Shown here: piece by piece, positions 26,198 through 35,002 of the stretch | Layout of the letters: each line of letters begins with the position of its first letter | How positions within the stretch are numbered: the stretch's first letter is position 1 | Assembly (NCBI GenBank): GCA_902800945.1 | Contig: CADCFX010000008.1 | Span: 1 to 52,735 of the forward strand | From: an uncultured Erysipelotrichaceae bacterium | GTDB taxonomy: Bacteria > Bacillota_I > Bacilli_A > RF39 > UBA660 | Reading direction: 5' to 3' | DNA: 52,735 nt | The notes under the pieces: generated by a model | The model's input: the letters and a program-made list of their open reading frames with translations, nothing else | Database searches by the model: none | Told to the model about the DNA's origin: nothing | Position numbers and translations under genes: made by a program

Positions 26198-27286
26198 ATG
26201 AAAATAATCGTTTCAGCCGGTGGAACAGGGGGACATATATATCCAGCTTTAGCTATTATTAATAAGCTAAAAGAAAAGGATAAAAATCTAGAAGTATTAT
26301 ATATTGGAACTCATAATAGAATGGAAAAAGAAGTAGTTCCTAAACGTGGAATAAGATATGAAGAGATAGAAATATATGGACTTTCATTAAGAAATATAAA
26401 ACAAAATATAAAAAACGTATGGTGCATAATAAAGGCGATAAAGAAATGTACTAAAATAATGAAGGAATTCAAACCAGACATAGTGATTGGGGTAGGAGGA
26501 TATGTGACATATCCGGTCATTGTTGCTGCACATCGTTTGGGAATTAAAACATTTTTACATGAACAAAATAGCTTGCCAGGAAAGACAAATCGTTTTTTGC
26601 AGAAGTATGCTGATTTAATAGGTGTTTCGTTTGCTGAGTCTGCATCACATTTTAAAAAATGCAAAGGAGAGGTTTTTTTCTGCGGGAATCCATGTGGAGA
26701 AAATGCTCTTTCTCTTGAACCGATGCCTAAAAAAGATCTGGGATTATCTGACGATAAAAAACTAATAGTAATAGTTGCAGGATCAATGGGCTCTGAAACA
26801 GTCAACGCTAAAATGAACGAGTTTTTACAAAACTGTGGCACGAAAGAGTATGAAGTATTATACATTACTGGGAAGAAATACTATGAAGATTTTACCACCA
26901 ATAAACAATTCCCCAAAAATGTTAAAATATTACCATATTTAGATAACTTGGCTGCTTTATTTAAAAATACAGATTTATTAATAACTAGAGCCGGCGCTTC
27001 TACAATGAGTGAAGTAGTATCATTAAATCTTCCAGCGATTTTTATTCCATCGCCATTTGTTGCCAATAATCATCAATACTATAATGCCTTAGAAATAAAA
27101 AATCAAAAAGCTGGCGAATTAATAGAAGAAAAAGAATTGACAAGTGAAAAATTAGATAATATGATTAACAAAGTGCTATATGATGAAAAAACTTATAACG
27201 AAATGAAAAAGAATTTGAACAAAATGAGTGTTAATAATAGCAGTGAAATCATTTACAAAAAAATAAAGGACTTGATAAAATGTTAG
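26198..27286 (+). CDS. murG: Lipid II synthase MurG
   Basis: Peripheral membrane glycosyltransferase of 362-363 residues that adds GlcNAc from UDP-GlcNAc to lipid I on the inner membrane face. Seen are the N-terminal SAGGTGGHIYPALA loop, GVGGYVTYP, HEQNSLPGKTNR, and the donor-site region ITRAGASTMSEVVSLNLPAI followed by NHQYYNA. The ATG after AAAGGTGATGACT is chosen over two earlier in-frame codons that overlap the SD. A TATAAT box is at 26174-26179. It overlaps murB by 7 bp. Confidence 0.97.
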   Translation: MKIIVSAGGTGGHIYPALAIINKLKEKDKNLEVLYIGTHNRMEKEVVPKRGIRYEEIEIYGLSLRNIKQNIKNVWCIIKAIKKCTKIMKEFKPDIVIGVGGYVTYPVIVAAHRLGIKTFLHEQNSLPGKTNRFLQKYADLIGVSFAESASHFKKCKGEVFFCGNPCGENALSLEPMPKKDLGLSDDKKLIVIVAGSMGSETVNAKMNEFLQNCGTKEYEVLYITGKKYYEDFTTNKQFPKNVKILPYLDNLAALFKNTDLLITRAGASTMSEVVSLNLPAIFIPSPFVANNHQYYNALEIKNQKAGELIEEKELTSEKLDNMINKVLYDEKTYNEMKKNLNKMSVNNSSEIIYKKIKDLIKC

Positions 27287-28179
27287 AAGAATTAAAAAGA
27301 CATGCAGACGTGTTAGAAAACGTCTCATTAAATAAATACAATACATACCATATAGGAGGATTAACCAAATACATGGTATCACCATTGTCTATTAATGATT
27401 TAATAGAGACAATAAAAATACTTGATAAAAATAAAATACCATACTTTATTTTAGGGAATGGTTCAAATGTAGTACTTTCATCTAAAAAATATGAAGGAGC
27501 TATTATAAGATTAAATAACATGGCCGGAATAGCAATTCATCCAGAAATGAACATGGTCTATGCTGAAGCCGGAGTAATGTTCCCTAAGTTAGTGATGGAC
27601 ACCGTTGATAAAGGATTGACAGGATTAGAATTCGCCGCAGGAATACCAGGTACTATTGGTGGTTCTGTATACGGTAATGCCGGAGCATATAACTCTTGCA
27701 TTATGGATTATATAGATTCTATATCTGTTTTAAATAGAGAAACTTATGAAATAGAAGAAATAGAACACGAAGATATTGAATACTCATATCGTAATACTAT
27801 GTTTAAAGGTGAACATAAATATATAATACTATCAGCAAAATTCTTCCTAAAATCAGGCGAAAAATCATCTTCGATAGCAATATTAGAAGATCGTAAAAGA
27901 AGAAGACTAGAATCACAACCTCTAGAATTTCCTTCGGCTGGATCAGTATTCCGAAACCCAGAGGGAGATTTCGCTGGCCGCCTAATAGAAGCATGCAATC
28001 TAAAAGGAACTGCAATTGGCGGCGCAGAAGTATCAGAAAAACATGCAAATTTTATAATTAATAAAAATAATGCAACTAGTGAAGATGTATATGAACTTAT
28101 TAACCTAGTTCACGATACAGTTCTTGAAAAAACCACTGTTGACTTAATAATAGAACAAGAATTTATAGGCTGGGATTGA
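27280..28179 (+). CDS. murB: UDP-N-acetylenolpyruvoylglucosamine reductase MurB
   Basis: Cytosolic flavoenzyme of 299 residues that reduces UDP-GlcNAc-enolpyruvate to UDP-MurNAc with NADPH. FAD-binding region LGNGSNVVLS, GLEFAAGIPGTIGGSVYGNAGAY, YRNTMFK, and the catalytic serine in PSAGSVFRNP near residue 222 are present. It lacks the extra C-terminal loop of type I enzymes, so it is type II as in Gram-positives. It overlaps murG and is followed one base later by ftsQ, giving a wall/division operon. Confidence 0.97.
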   Translation: MLEELKRHADVLENVSLNKYNTYHIGGLTKYMVSPLSINDLIETIKILDKNKIPYFILGNGSNVVLSSKKYEGAIIRLNNMAGIAIHPEMNMVYAEAGVMFPKLVMDTVDKGLTGLEFAAGIPGTIGGSVYGNAGAYNSCIMDYIDSISVLNRETYEIEEIEHEDIEYSYRNTMFKGEHKYIILSAKFFLKSGEKSSSIAILEDRKRRRLESQPLEFPSAGSVFRNPEGDFAGRLIEACNLKGTAIGGAEVSEKHANFIINKNNATSEDVYELINLVHDTVLEKTTVDLIIEQEFIGWD

Positions 28180-28180
28180 T

Positions 28181-28978
28181 ATGGCTAAAAAGAAAAAGAA
28201 GAAAAAATTACGCTTAAACTATAAAGGAATATTTAAACTAACAGTAACCATTCTTTTTCTTGTGCTTGTAATATCATACATATTAAACTTACGAATAAAA
28301 AATATCTATATTGAAGGAACAACTAATATTAAAGATATTGAAATAATTGAAATGGCCGGGATCAAAGATTATCCGGAAATATTCAAATTAAATATAAATA
28401 AAATCAAAAAGAATATAAAAAAAATACCATTAGTATCAAACGTCAAAATCAAAAGAAACATATTAGGTAAAATAACTTTCATTATCGAAGAAGACAAAGT
28501 GTTGTTTTATATTAATCAAAAAGGTAAATATATAACCTCAAGTGGGAAAATGGTTGATGACAATAACGGCAAATATAAAGGATGTCCTACTCTTATTAAT
28601 CAAACACCAGATAATATCATTCAAAAGCTTGTAATGGGATTCAACAAAGTAGATGATAATATAATAAAAACGATAAATACTATCGAGTATAACCCTTACA
28701 TAGATTCTGACGGAAAAACTATTGATGAAACTCGCTTTAAATTAGTAATGAACGATTATAATACTGTTATGATTGATACCGTTAATATAAAAAAGTTGAA
28801 CGAATACTTCGATATTTATATTTCTTTAAATATGCAAGAGACAAAAGGATTATTATACTTGGATACCATCACTGACGATAACATATTATTTGAAAGTTAT
28901 AAATCAATTGAAGAATCTCGAGCTCAAGAAAATTCAGAAGAAAATGAAGAAAAAGAAGAACACGAAACAAATGAGTAG
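28181..28978 (+). CDS. ftsQ: Cell division protein FtsQ/DivIB
   Basis: Bitopic division protein of 265 residues. A very basic cytoplasmic N-terminus (poly-Lys) is followed by a membrane helix at about residues 18-38, then a POTRA domain starting IKNIYIEGTTNIKDIEIIEMAG and containing PLVSNVKIKRNILGKITF. The end is Glu-rich. DivIB/FtsQ scaffolds the septal FtsL-FtsB complex. It follows murB by one base. Confidence 0.9.
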   Translation: MAKKKKKKKLRLNYKGIFKLTVTILFLVLVISYILNLRIKNIYIEGTTNIKDIEIIEMAGIKDYPEIFKLNINKIKKNIKKIPLVSNVKIKRNILGKITFIIEEDKVLFYINQKGKYITSSGKMVDDNNGKYKGCPTLINQTPDNIIQKLVMGFNKVDDNIIKTINTIEYNPYIDSDGKTIDETRFKLVMNDYNTVMIDTVNIKKLNEYFDIYISLNMQETKGLLYLDTITDDNILFESYKSIEESRAQENSEENEEKEEHETNE

Positions 28979-28989
28979 GGGGGAGTTAT

Positions 28990-29637
28990 ATGAATTATCA
29001 TAAGATAATGCTAAGCATTATAGCCAAAGAGCAAGGAAATAATACTGTTCCTAATCTATTGCTTCATAGTTGTTGTGCACCTTGTTCCTCTCATGTAATA
29101 GATTGTCTAACTAAATATTTCAATATCACGATTCTTTATTATAACCCCAATATAGAGCCACATGAAGAATACCTAAAAAGAAAAGAAGAAGAAATAAGAT
29201 TTATTAATGAATATAATAATACTAATAAATTAGATATTATAGATTGTGATTATGATAATGAGTTATACCATAAAACAATTAAAGGGCTAGAAGGCTGTAA
29301 AGAGGGGGGAGAACGTTGTTATAAATGCTATGAGTTAAGATTAGAGTATACAGCAAAAAAAGCCCAAGAGCTAGATTACGATTATTTTGGCACAACCTTA
29401 ACTGTTTCGCCCTATAAGAATAGTAATAAATTAAATGAGATTGGGGAAATGTTAGAAGAGAAGTATAAAATAAAATATTTATTCTCAGATTTTAAAAAGA
29501 ATAATGGTTATAAACATAGTATAGAAATGTCTAAAGATTATAATTTATACCGCCAGGACTACTGTGGGTGTATTTATTCGAAAGTTGAAAAAGATAAAAA
29601 GGTTAAAAATAAAAATCAGGAGGGGAATAATGGGTAA
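28990..29637 (+). CDS. queH: Epoxyqueuosine reductase QueH
   Basis: Iron-sulfur protein of 215 residues that catalyses the last step of queuosine synthesis in tRNA, using a cofactor unrelated to the cobalamin enzyme QueG. HSCCAPCSSHVID near residue 27, GCKEGGERCYKCYELRL and the C-terminal DYCGCIYSK carry the conserved Cys pairs. SD GGGGGGAG precedes the ATG. Its 3' end overlaps the malic enzyme start. Confidence 0.93.
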   Translation: MNYHKIMLSIIAKEQGNNTVPNLLLHSCCAPCSSHVIDCLTKYFNITILYYNPNIEPHEEYLKRKEEEIRFINEYNNTNKLDIIDCDYDNELYHKTIKGLEGCKEGGERCYKCYELRLEYTAKKAQELDYDYFGTTLTVSPYKNSNKLNEIGEMLEEKYKIKYLFSDFKKNNGYKHSIEMSKDYNLYRQDYCGCIYSKVEKDKKVKNKNQEGNNG

Positions 29638-30808
29638 TATATACGAAGAATCATTAGATTATCATAAAAAAATAAAAGGGAAATTAGCAGTTAAAGTAAA
29701 AAAAGATATAAAGGACTTTCACGATTTGTCTTTAGCTTATACACCAGGAGTGGCTGAGCCATGTCGAGAAATTGCTAAAGATAAGGAACAAGCATACAAC
29801 TATACTTGGAAACAAAACAGTGTGGCCGTAGTAACGGATGGTACAGCAGTTTTAGGTTTAGGTGATATTGGTCCCGAAGCAGCACTACCAGTAATGGAGG
29901 GGAAAGCAATATTATTTAAGAAATTTGCTAATGTCGATGCTGTACCTATATGTTTAAATACTAAGAATCCTAAAGAGATTATCAATATAGTAAAAGCTAT
30001 CTCCCCAACATATGGAGGTATTAATTTAGAAGATATTTCAGCGCCTCGTTGTGTAGAAATAGAAAGAGCATTAATAGAAGAACTAGATATACCGGTATTT
30101 CATGACGATCAACATGGTACAGCCATCGTTGTAACAGCTGCTCTTATGAATGCTTTGAAGGTTGTAAAAAAGAAAAAAGAAGACATAACTGTAGTTGTTA
30201 GCGGGACAGGTGCTGCCGGTAGCTCAATAATTAAAATGTTAAAGAACTTTGGTGTGAAAGAAATATATGGTTTTAACATAAACGGGATAGTTTTAAAAGA
30301 AGATTATGATAAATACGATTTTCTAACCCAAGAAATATCTCTAATAACCAATTCAGCCAATAAAAGAATAACCATGGCAGAAGCATTTAAAGAAGCTGAT
30401 GTTTTTATTGGTGTATCAGCTCCAAAGTTAGTTACTAAAGAAATGGTTAAAAGTATGAAAAAAGACCCAATCGTCTTTGCTATGGCTAATCCAGAACCGG
30501 AAATTACCTACGAACTTGGTAAAGCCGCAGGGGCAAAAATAATGGGAACAGGTCGCTCTGATTATCCTAATCAAATAAATAATTTATTAGCATTCCCTGG
30601 CTTATTTAGAGGAGCCTTAGATGTAAGAGCAAGAAAAATAACAAAAGAGATGAAGTTAGCAGCATCCTATGGCCTTGCCAATTTAGTATCTGATGAAGAA
30701 CTAAACGAAGACTACATTCTACCTAAGGCTTTAGATAGAAGGGTAGCTAAAACAGTAGCTAAAGCTGTTGGCAATAAAGCCAAAGAGCAAGGAGTTGCTA
30801 GGATATAA
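29630..30808 (+). CDS. NAD(P)-dependent malic enzyme
   Basis: Oxidative decarboxylase of 392 residues that converts malate to pyruvate and CO2. Seen are LAYTPGVAEPC, the GDIGPEAALPVMEGKA metal/substrate region, HDDQHGTAIV, and the Rossmann motif SGTGAAGSSI. The length matches the small bacterial type without a phosphotransacetylase tail. The ATG follows CAGGAGGGGAATA. The longer frame lies within queH and is a read-through of the overlap. Coenzyme preference cannot be assigned securely. Confidence 0.93.
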   Translation: MGNIYEESLDYHKKIKGKLAVKVKKDIKDFHDLSLAYTPGVAEPCREIAKDKEQAYNYTWKQNSVAVVTDGTAVLGLGDIGPEAALPVMEGKAILFKKFANVDAVPICLNTKNPKEIINIVKAISPTYGGINLEDISAPRCVEIERALIEELDIPVFHDDQHGTAIVVTAALMNALKVVKKKKEDITVVVSGTGAAGSSIIKMLKNFGVKEIYGFNINGIVLKEDYDKYDFLTQEISLITNSANKRITMAEAFKEADVFIGVSAPKLVTKEMVKSMKKDPIVFAMANPEPEITYELGKAAGAKIMGTGRSDYPNQINNLLAFPGLFRGALDVRARKITKEMKLAASYGLANLVSDEELNEDYILPKALDRRVAKTVAKAVGNKAKEQGVARI

Positions 30809-30810
30809 AT

Positions 30811-30838
30811 AAAGAAGAAACTAATGTTTCTTCTTTTT
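30811..30838. terminator. Bidirectional terminator
   Basis: Eleven-base-pair stem AAAGAAGAAAC/GTTTCTTCTTT between convergent malic enzyme and gatD genes. Confidence 0.85.
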
Positions 30839-31562
30839 AACTATTTAATTCTTTTAAAAAGTTTAATAAATATTCATTATAAGCTTTATACGCTAATTCA
30901 TTAGTATCAGGCTTTTTATAATCAATTCCTAAATAATTACATATCTCTTTGACAAAATAGTCACATAAATACGGATTTCTAATTAATAATGGGCCTAATA
31001 AATATGTTCCATAAAAATTATTATCGTGAATTCCTTCAAAACCTATATCATAATTATAACCGACGCCCTGAATTACTTTAAATAAATTATCTCCATTGTC
31101 ACTCATAACATTAGTCCTATTTTGAAAGCCTATAACATTGTGTGCTATTAAATCAGTTTTATAATATTGCTCTCCAACAATTCTTTCTTTCTCTGGAGTT
31201 GACTCGTATCCATAAGCGTTAATTCCTTTATACGTCTCATTATTAATAACAATAGTCTTGCCGAAAAGTTCTAACGCATTACCAGTTGCCAAGAAAAACT
31301 TCTTACTATTAATAGCATTAATTATTTCGGTTTTCTGCTTTAACATATCTTTTAATACTAGTATCTCATTTTCTTCACTACCAGCTCCAATATAATAAAA
31401 GTCATATTTTTCATAATCAATCTTATCGGGAATAGAAAGTAATTCTATTTGCACATCTATATTCTGCTCTTTTAACTTCTTTTCTAAATATCTAATATTA
31501 CCATTTTCCCCATATAAATTCATTAAATCATAATACAGATAAGCTATCTTAAACTTCTTCAT
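30837..31562 (-). CDS. gatD: GatD-like lipid II amidotransferase subunit, catalytic residues missing
   Basis: Protein of 241 residues matching GatD, the class I glutamine amidotransferase subunit that feeds ammonia to MurT for D-isoglutamate amidation of lipid II. Conserved parts are YLYYDLMNLYGENGNI, FYYIGAGSEE, and FYGTYLLGPLLIRNP. The nucleophile position reads LATGNALELFG where GatD has (I)CGGYQ(L/F)LG, so Cys94 is Gly94. The His in GTYLHGP is Leu189. NRT replaces the usual NHxG segment. Gln hydrolysis therefore seems unlikely. Start GAAG at the 3' end of murT with 14-bp overlap. Confidence 0.85.
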   Translation of the reverse strand: MKKFKIAYLYYDLMNLYGENGNIRYLEKKLKEQNIDVQIELLSIPDKIDYEKYDFYYIGAGSEENEILVLKDMLKQKTEIINAINSKKFFLATGNALELFGKTIVINNETYKGINAYGYESTPEKERIVGEQYYKTDLIAHNVIGFQNRTNVMSDNGDNLFKVIQGVGYNYDIGFEGIHDNNFYGTYLLGPLLIRNPYLCDYFVKEICNYLGIDYKKPDTNELAYKAYNEYLLNFLKELNS

Positions 31563-32895
31563 TGCTTTCCTCCTTTATAAGATTTAGTATATTACCCGTC
31601 ATATCAAAACAAACCATTGTATATATTTCTCCCTTGGTATTTTTTACTATATTAAGAAGGTTATTAAAATCATCAACCAAAATCATTTTATCATCTTTAA
31701 TTCCAGCTAATTCTAATCTTGTCGCCACATCATATCTAAATCTACCAATAACAAGTATCTTATCAATATTCGAATCATCCAACATTTCAAAATTAACGTC
31801 CCATAACCATGATAAATCATTATATTTATATCTCCTAGAAACATTATCAAAACCAAGAATTACAGTCTTTGTTCCTTTTTGAGAAGTTATATACTTAATA
31901 GATTGATAATAGGAAAGATTGTTTTCATTCTTGCTTTCCAACATCGTCAACTTTCTGCCGTCTAACAATAACTCTTTCCCGCGTTTAGACTCTTGTTTAT
32001 CTCTATTAATTGCTCTTTTTATAACCTCTTCACTAATTCCAATTTCTTTACAAGCTGCATATGCAGCCACAGTATAATAAACAGCATATAAAACATTTTT
32101 ATTTAAGTAAATCTTATTTCTATTTATGTCTATTTCTTTTTTGTCATAGTTTATATTCTTGACTTCGTAATCAACTTTGCCTCGTTTAAAATCACATTCT
32201 GGGCATTCGTAATTACCGATATGTCCATAATTATAATATTTATATACGAGTTTGTTATGACACAATGGGCAATAAGCATAATCAGGATAAATATTAGTAA
32301 TTCTCTCGTATGAATCATGGCTTTTATCTAATCCATAAGTAATTACTTTGTTCTTTTTAATATACTTTAGCCTATTTACTAATGGATCATCTGAGTTCAA
32401 TATAAGAGTAGTTTCCTCACCAATAGAATCAACAACATCTTTAAATACCAAGTCAGGATGTCCATTTCTAGAAGGTTGATCTCTAGTCATATTAGTAATT
32501 ATCAAATGTGTGGGTTTTTTCTTGTCAAAAATTAGTTTTAAATGTCTTTCATCACATTCTAGTAACAAAACGTCATGTAAAAAATTACCATTCTTATCAC
32601 AATTATTTAGTATCAAAGTGGTTGCAGCCAAGACTCCATTTGAACCACTCTTATTATAACAAACATCGTATCCTGCATCAGTTAGTATATGATTAATTAA
32701 ATCAGTAGTAGATCCCTTTCCAGACGACCCTGTTACAGCAATTACAATTTTTGGATAGTTAATTTTATTTAATACATCTTTCTGCTTTAGTACATCATAA
32801 AGAATGTAACCAGGATAAACAGACCCGTTTTTTCCAAACATTTTACACACTTTGGTTACTAACTTGTTGATACGAATAGAATTTCCAACCTTCAT
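31549..32895 (-). CDS. murT: MurT-like lipid II isoglutaminyl synthase subunit
   Basis: Mur-ligase-family protein of 448 residues. The P-loop near residue 55 is TGSSGKGSTT, closer to the folylpolyglutamate synthase type than to the usual GTNGKTTT. The MurT-specific four-Cys zinc ribbon (CPLCHNK...YECPEC) is inserted near residue 205. NDLSWLWDVNFE near the C-terminus contains the conserved catalytic Asp region. The motif normally TNLFRDQMDRYGE reads TNMTRDQPSRNGHPD, a marked change. The ATG behind AGGTGATAT is chosen. It overlaps gatD, so the two form an operon divergent from the ylmH operon. An ATTATA -10 (minus-strand TATAAT) is at 32913-32918. Confidence 0.88.
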   Translation of the reverse strand: MKVGNSIRINKLVTKVCKMFGKNGSVYPGYILYDVLKQKDVLNKINYPKIVIAVTGSSGKGSTTDLINHILTDAGYDVCYNKSGSNGVLAATTLILNNCDKNGNFLHDVLLLECDERHLKLIFDKKKPTHLIITNMTRDQPSRNGHPDLVFKDVVDSIGEETTLILNSDDPLVNRLKYIKKNKVITYGLDKSHDSYERITNIYPDYAYCPLCHNKLVYKYYNYGHIGNYECPECDFKRGKVDYEVKNINYDKKEIDINRNKIYLNKNVLYAVYYTVAAYAACKEIGISEEVIKRAINRDKQESKRGKELLLDGRKLTMLESKNENNLSYYQSIKYITSQKGTKTVILGFDNVSRRYKYNDLSWLWDVNFEMLDDSNIDKILVIGRFRYDVATRLELAGIKDDKMILVDDFNNLLNIVKNTKGEIYTMVCFDMTGNILNLIKEESNEEV

Positions 32896-32983
32896 ATATA
32901 TCACCTAAAAAAATTATACCAAAAAATATTAAAAGATGATTAAAAAAAGGAAAAATAGTGTATAATAAAGAAAAGGAGATGAG

Positions 32984-33466
32984 ATGATGAAGAAACTATT
33001 AATCATATTAACTTTCATCCCCTGGCTTTTATATTATTTTAGTGAGACTAAAAACAACTTAAAGATAATAAAAAATAATAGTGAAGATGAACATTATTTA
33101 AAAAATAATTTTTTTGATATAATTCCCATAGATAACCTTATATTATATGGAATACTTGTATACTTTTCTCATTTTCATAAAGATTCAGCAAGTATCTTTT
33201 TTGTAAGAGTTATACTATTCTCGGCTATAAATATGTATTTATTCTTTAATACAATATCTAAAAAAGACTATAAACTAATTTTCGAAAACAATTCCGAAAA
33301 AGTACCTATCAAATACCTTTCAATAACTCTAATACCATTATTAATCTACTTATTTACCAAAAAGCAAATGATTACATACTATATAATGATAAGCTTAAAT
33401 ATTATTGATTATTTTATAATAAAAATATTAGGACTACCTAAAGATGAAAAAAACATACAATACTGA
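32984..33466 (+). CDS. Small membrane protein, unknown
   Basis: Protein of 160 residues with about four hydrophobic helices (near 4-20, 50-65, 73-90, 110-150) and short charged loops. No family is recognised. AAAGGAGATGAG precedes two adjacent ATGs. It overlaps ylmH by 23 bp, so a division- or envelope-related role is possible but unproven. Confidence 0.7.
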   Translation: MMKKLLIILTFIPWLLYYFSETKNNLKIIKNNSEDEHYLKNNFFDIIPIDNLILYGILVYFSHFHKDSASIFFVRVILFSAINMYLFFNTISKKDYKLIFENNSEKVPIKYLSITLIPLLIYLFTKKQMITYYIMISLNIIDYFIIKILGLPKDEKNIQY

Positions 33467-34133
33467 ACATATAATTGATAGCTTTTATAGCAAAGGGAAC
33501 ACTAAGTTCTTAAACGCAACAGAGTTTCTGCGCGTCAAAAACAGAATACCTAAATCATTACAAAATATCTACCTACCATTTCCAGACGCTAGTAAAAGAA
33601 TAATCTACAAGAAAAACATCCCCAATATATGTATTTGCAAGATAACTTTTAATAGTTCTATAAAACACTCAATGATATTGAAAGAACTTTTTAATCTTGG
33701 TTTAAAAGAAGAAACTTACGGTGACATAATTGTTGATGACAATATTGCTTATATCTATATTTTTACTGATTTGTACGAAGATATTAAATATAACTTTACT
33801 CTTAATAAAATCATCATTAAAAAAATAGAGTTGTTAGATAAGGACTATTTATCTGATTTTCAAATTGAATATGAAGAATTAGAACTATTAGTATCAAGTT
33901 TAAGACTAGATAATATTATAAGTAGTATTACTAATGATAGCAGAAAATCAGTATTAGATAGATTTAAAAACAAAGAGATTATTATAAACTATGAAGTAGC
34001 AACTAAACCCAGTATTATTATCGAAGAAAACGATGTATTTAGTATACGTAAATACGGGAAATATAAGTATAACAAGATATTAAAAAATACTAAAAAAGGC
34101 GGTTTTATAATAAGTGTTTCAAAGTATAAATAA
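33444..34133 (+). CDS. ylmH: S4-domain RNA-binding protein YlmH
   Basis: Protein of 229 residues with the YlmH layout. The N-terminal part includes AFPDASKRII-like YLPFPDASKRIIYKK and a middle LKELFNLGLKEETYGDIIVDD. The C-terminal S4 fold spans LRLDNIISSITNDSRK...ENDVFSIRKYGKY and ends with the TKKGGFIISV-type motif. In Bacillus ylmH sits in the division cluster near divIVA, and related proteins rescue stalled large ribosomal subunits. It is translationally coupled to the small membrane protein upstream. Confidence 0.82.
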   Translation: MKKTYNTEHIIDSFYSKGNTKFLNATEFLRVKNRIPKSLQNIYLPFPDASKRIIYKKNIPNICICKITFNSSIKHSMILKELFNLGLKEETYGDIIVDDNIAYIYIFTDLYEDIKYNFTLNKIIIKKIELLDKDYLSDFQIEYEELELLVSSLRLDNIISSITNDSRKSVLDRFKNKEIIINYEVATKPSIIIEENDVFSIRKYGKYKYNKILKNTKKGGFIISVSKYK

Positions 34134-34199
34134 AAACATATTTAAAATGTCTGAATTTTTTGCTAAAATATAATAGAAAGATAAAGGCGGAGTGATAAA

Positions 34200-34967
34200 A
34201 TGAAGAAAGGATTTATATTTGTTGAAACAATGGTATGTATAGCTTTTTTGAGTTCAGTATTATTAACCATATATGCATCTTTTACCAATGTCTTAGACAC
34301 AGCTAAAACAAGATTATTATATGATGATCCTATTTATCTATATAGAACATATTTTATTTTGAATTTTTTAGAAGAAAATGGCTTGAACGAATACATAAAC
34401 GAAAAATTTTCAGCCCAAAGTAATAATACTGCTTACATATCTGAATTCGGTTGCTCATCAGTAGGAGTGGGATTAAACGATACCATATCAGAAAAAGCAT
34501 TCTGCGAGAAATTATTACAAAATGGGCAATGGCAAGTTAATCACGTGTTTATCATGCCATATAACGTAAATAGAGTAGTAAATTGCGTAAATAATGAAGA
34601 CATAAAAAATGGTGAAGCCGCCAACTGCCGGCGTAATTTTGCTTTAAAAAACTTATCGGTTCAAGCAGTTAATTATTTATATAGTTTAGATGGTTATACT
34701 GGTTCAAATGATGATGATGCCATCTTAAGCTCAACAGAAAACCTAAACAATATTGAAGCAAACAAACAAATATATCGAATAGTAATTGAATATAAAGTAC
34801 CTGATAAATCAGAAGAATATACATATTATGATTATTGTTTAAAAAGTGGGGCGACATGTGAAGATTGGAACCCAGAGGCGAACAAAAAAACCACAATAAT
34901 AACAAAATATAAATATTACTATACATCACTAGAAATACCTAATGGATATAATAAAATATCAAGTTAA
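34200..34967 (+). CDS. Prepilin-like secreted protein
   Basis: Protein of 255 residues with a type IV prepilin-like N-terminus: short basic leader MKKG, then FIFVETMVCIAFLSSVLLTI, which has the G|FxxxE cleavage pattern and Glu at +5. The remainder is a Cys-containing extracytoplasmic domain with no recognised family. ComG/pseudopilin assembly would need a PilD-type peptidase elsewhere; none is in the window. SD GGCGGAGTG. It may be an operon leader for the two following genes. Confidence 0.7.
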   Translation: MKKGFIFVETMVCIAFLSSVLLTIYASFTNVLDTAKTRLLYDDPIYLYRTYFILNFLEENGLNEYINEKFSAQSNNTAYISEFGCSSVGVGLNDTISEKAFCEKLLQNGQWQVNHVFIMPYNVNRVVNCVNNEDIKNGEAANCRRNFALKNLSVQAVNYLYSLDGYTGSNDDDAILSSTENLNNIEANKQIYRIVIEYKVPDKSEEYTYYDYCLKSGATCEDWNPEANKKTTIITKYKYYYTSLEIPNGYNKISS

Positions 34968-35002
34968 AATTGTGACAATTCTTAATAAGAAAGAGTGATT
35001 AA

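Noticed and set aside
26311-26865. Minus-strand open frame of 184 codons
   Set aside because: Antisense to murG, no ribosome-binding site; a shadow.
29564-29629. Upstream extension of malic enzyme
   Set aside because: It is the out-of-frame 3' end of queH; the ATG at 29630 has CAGGAGGGG directly before it.
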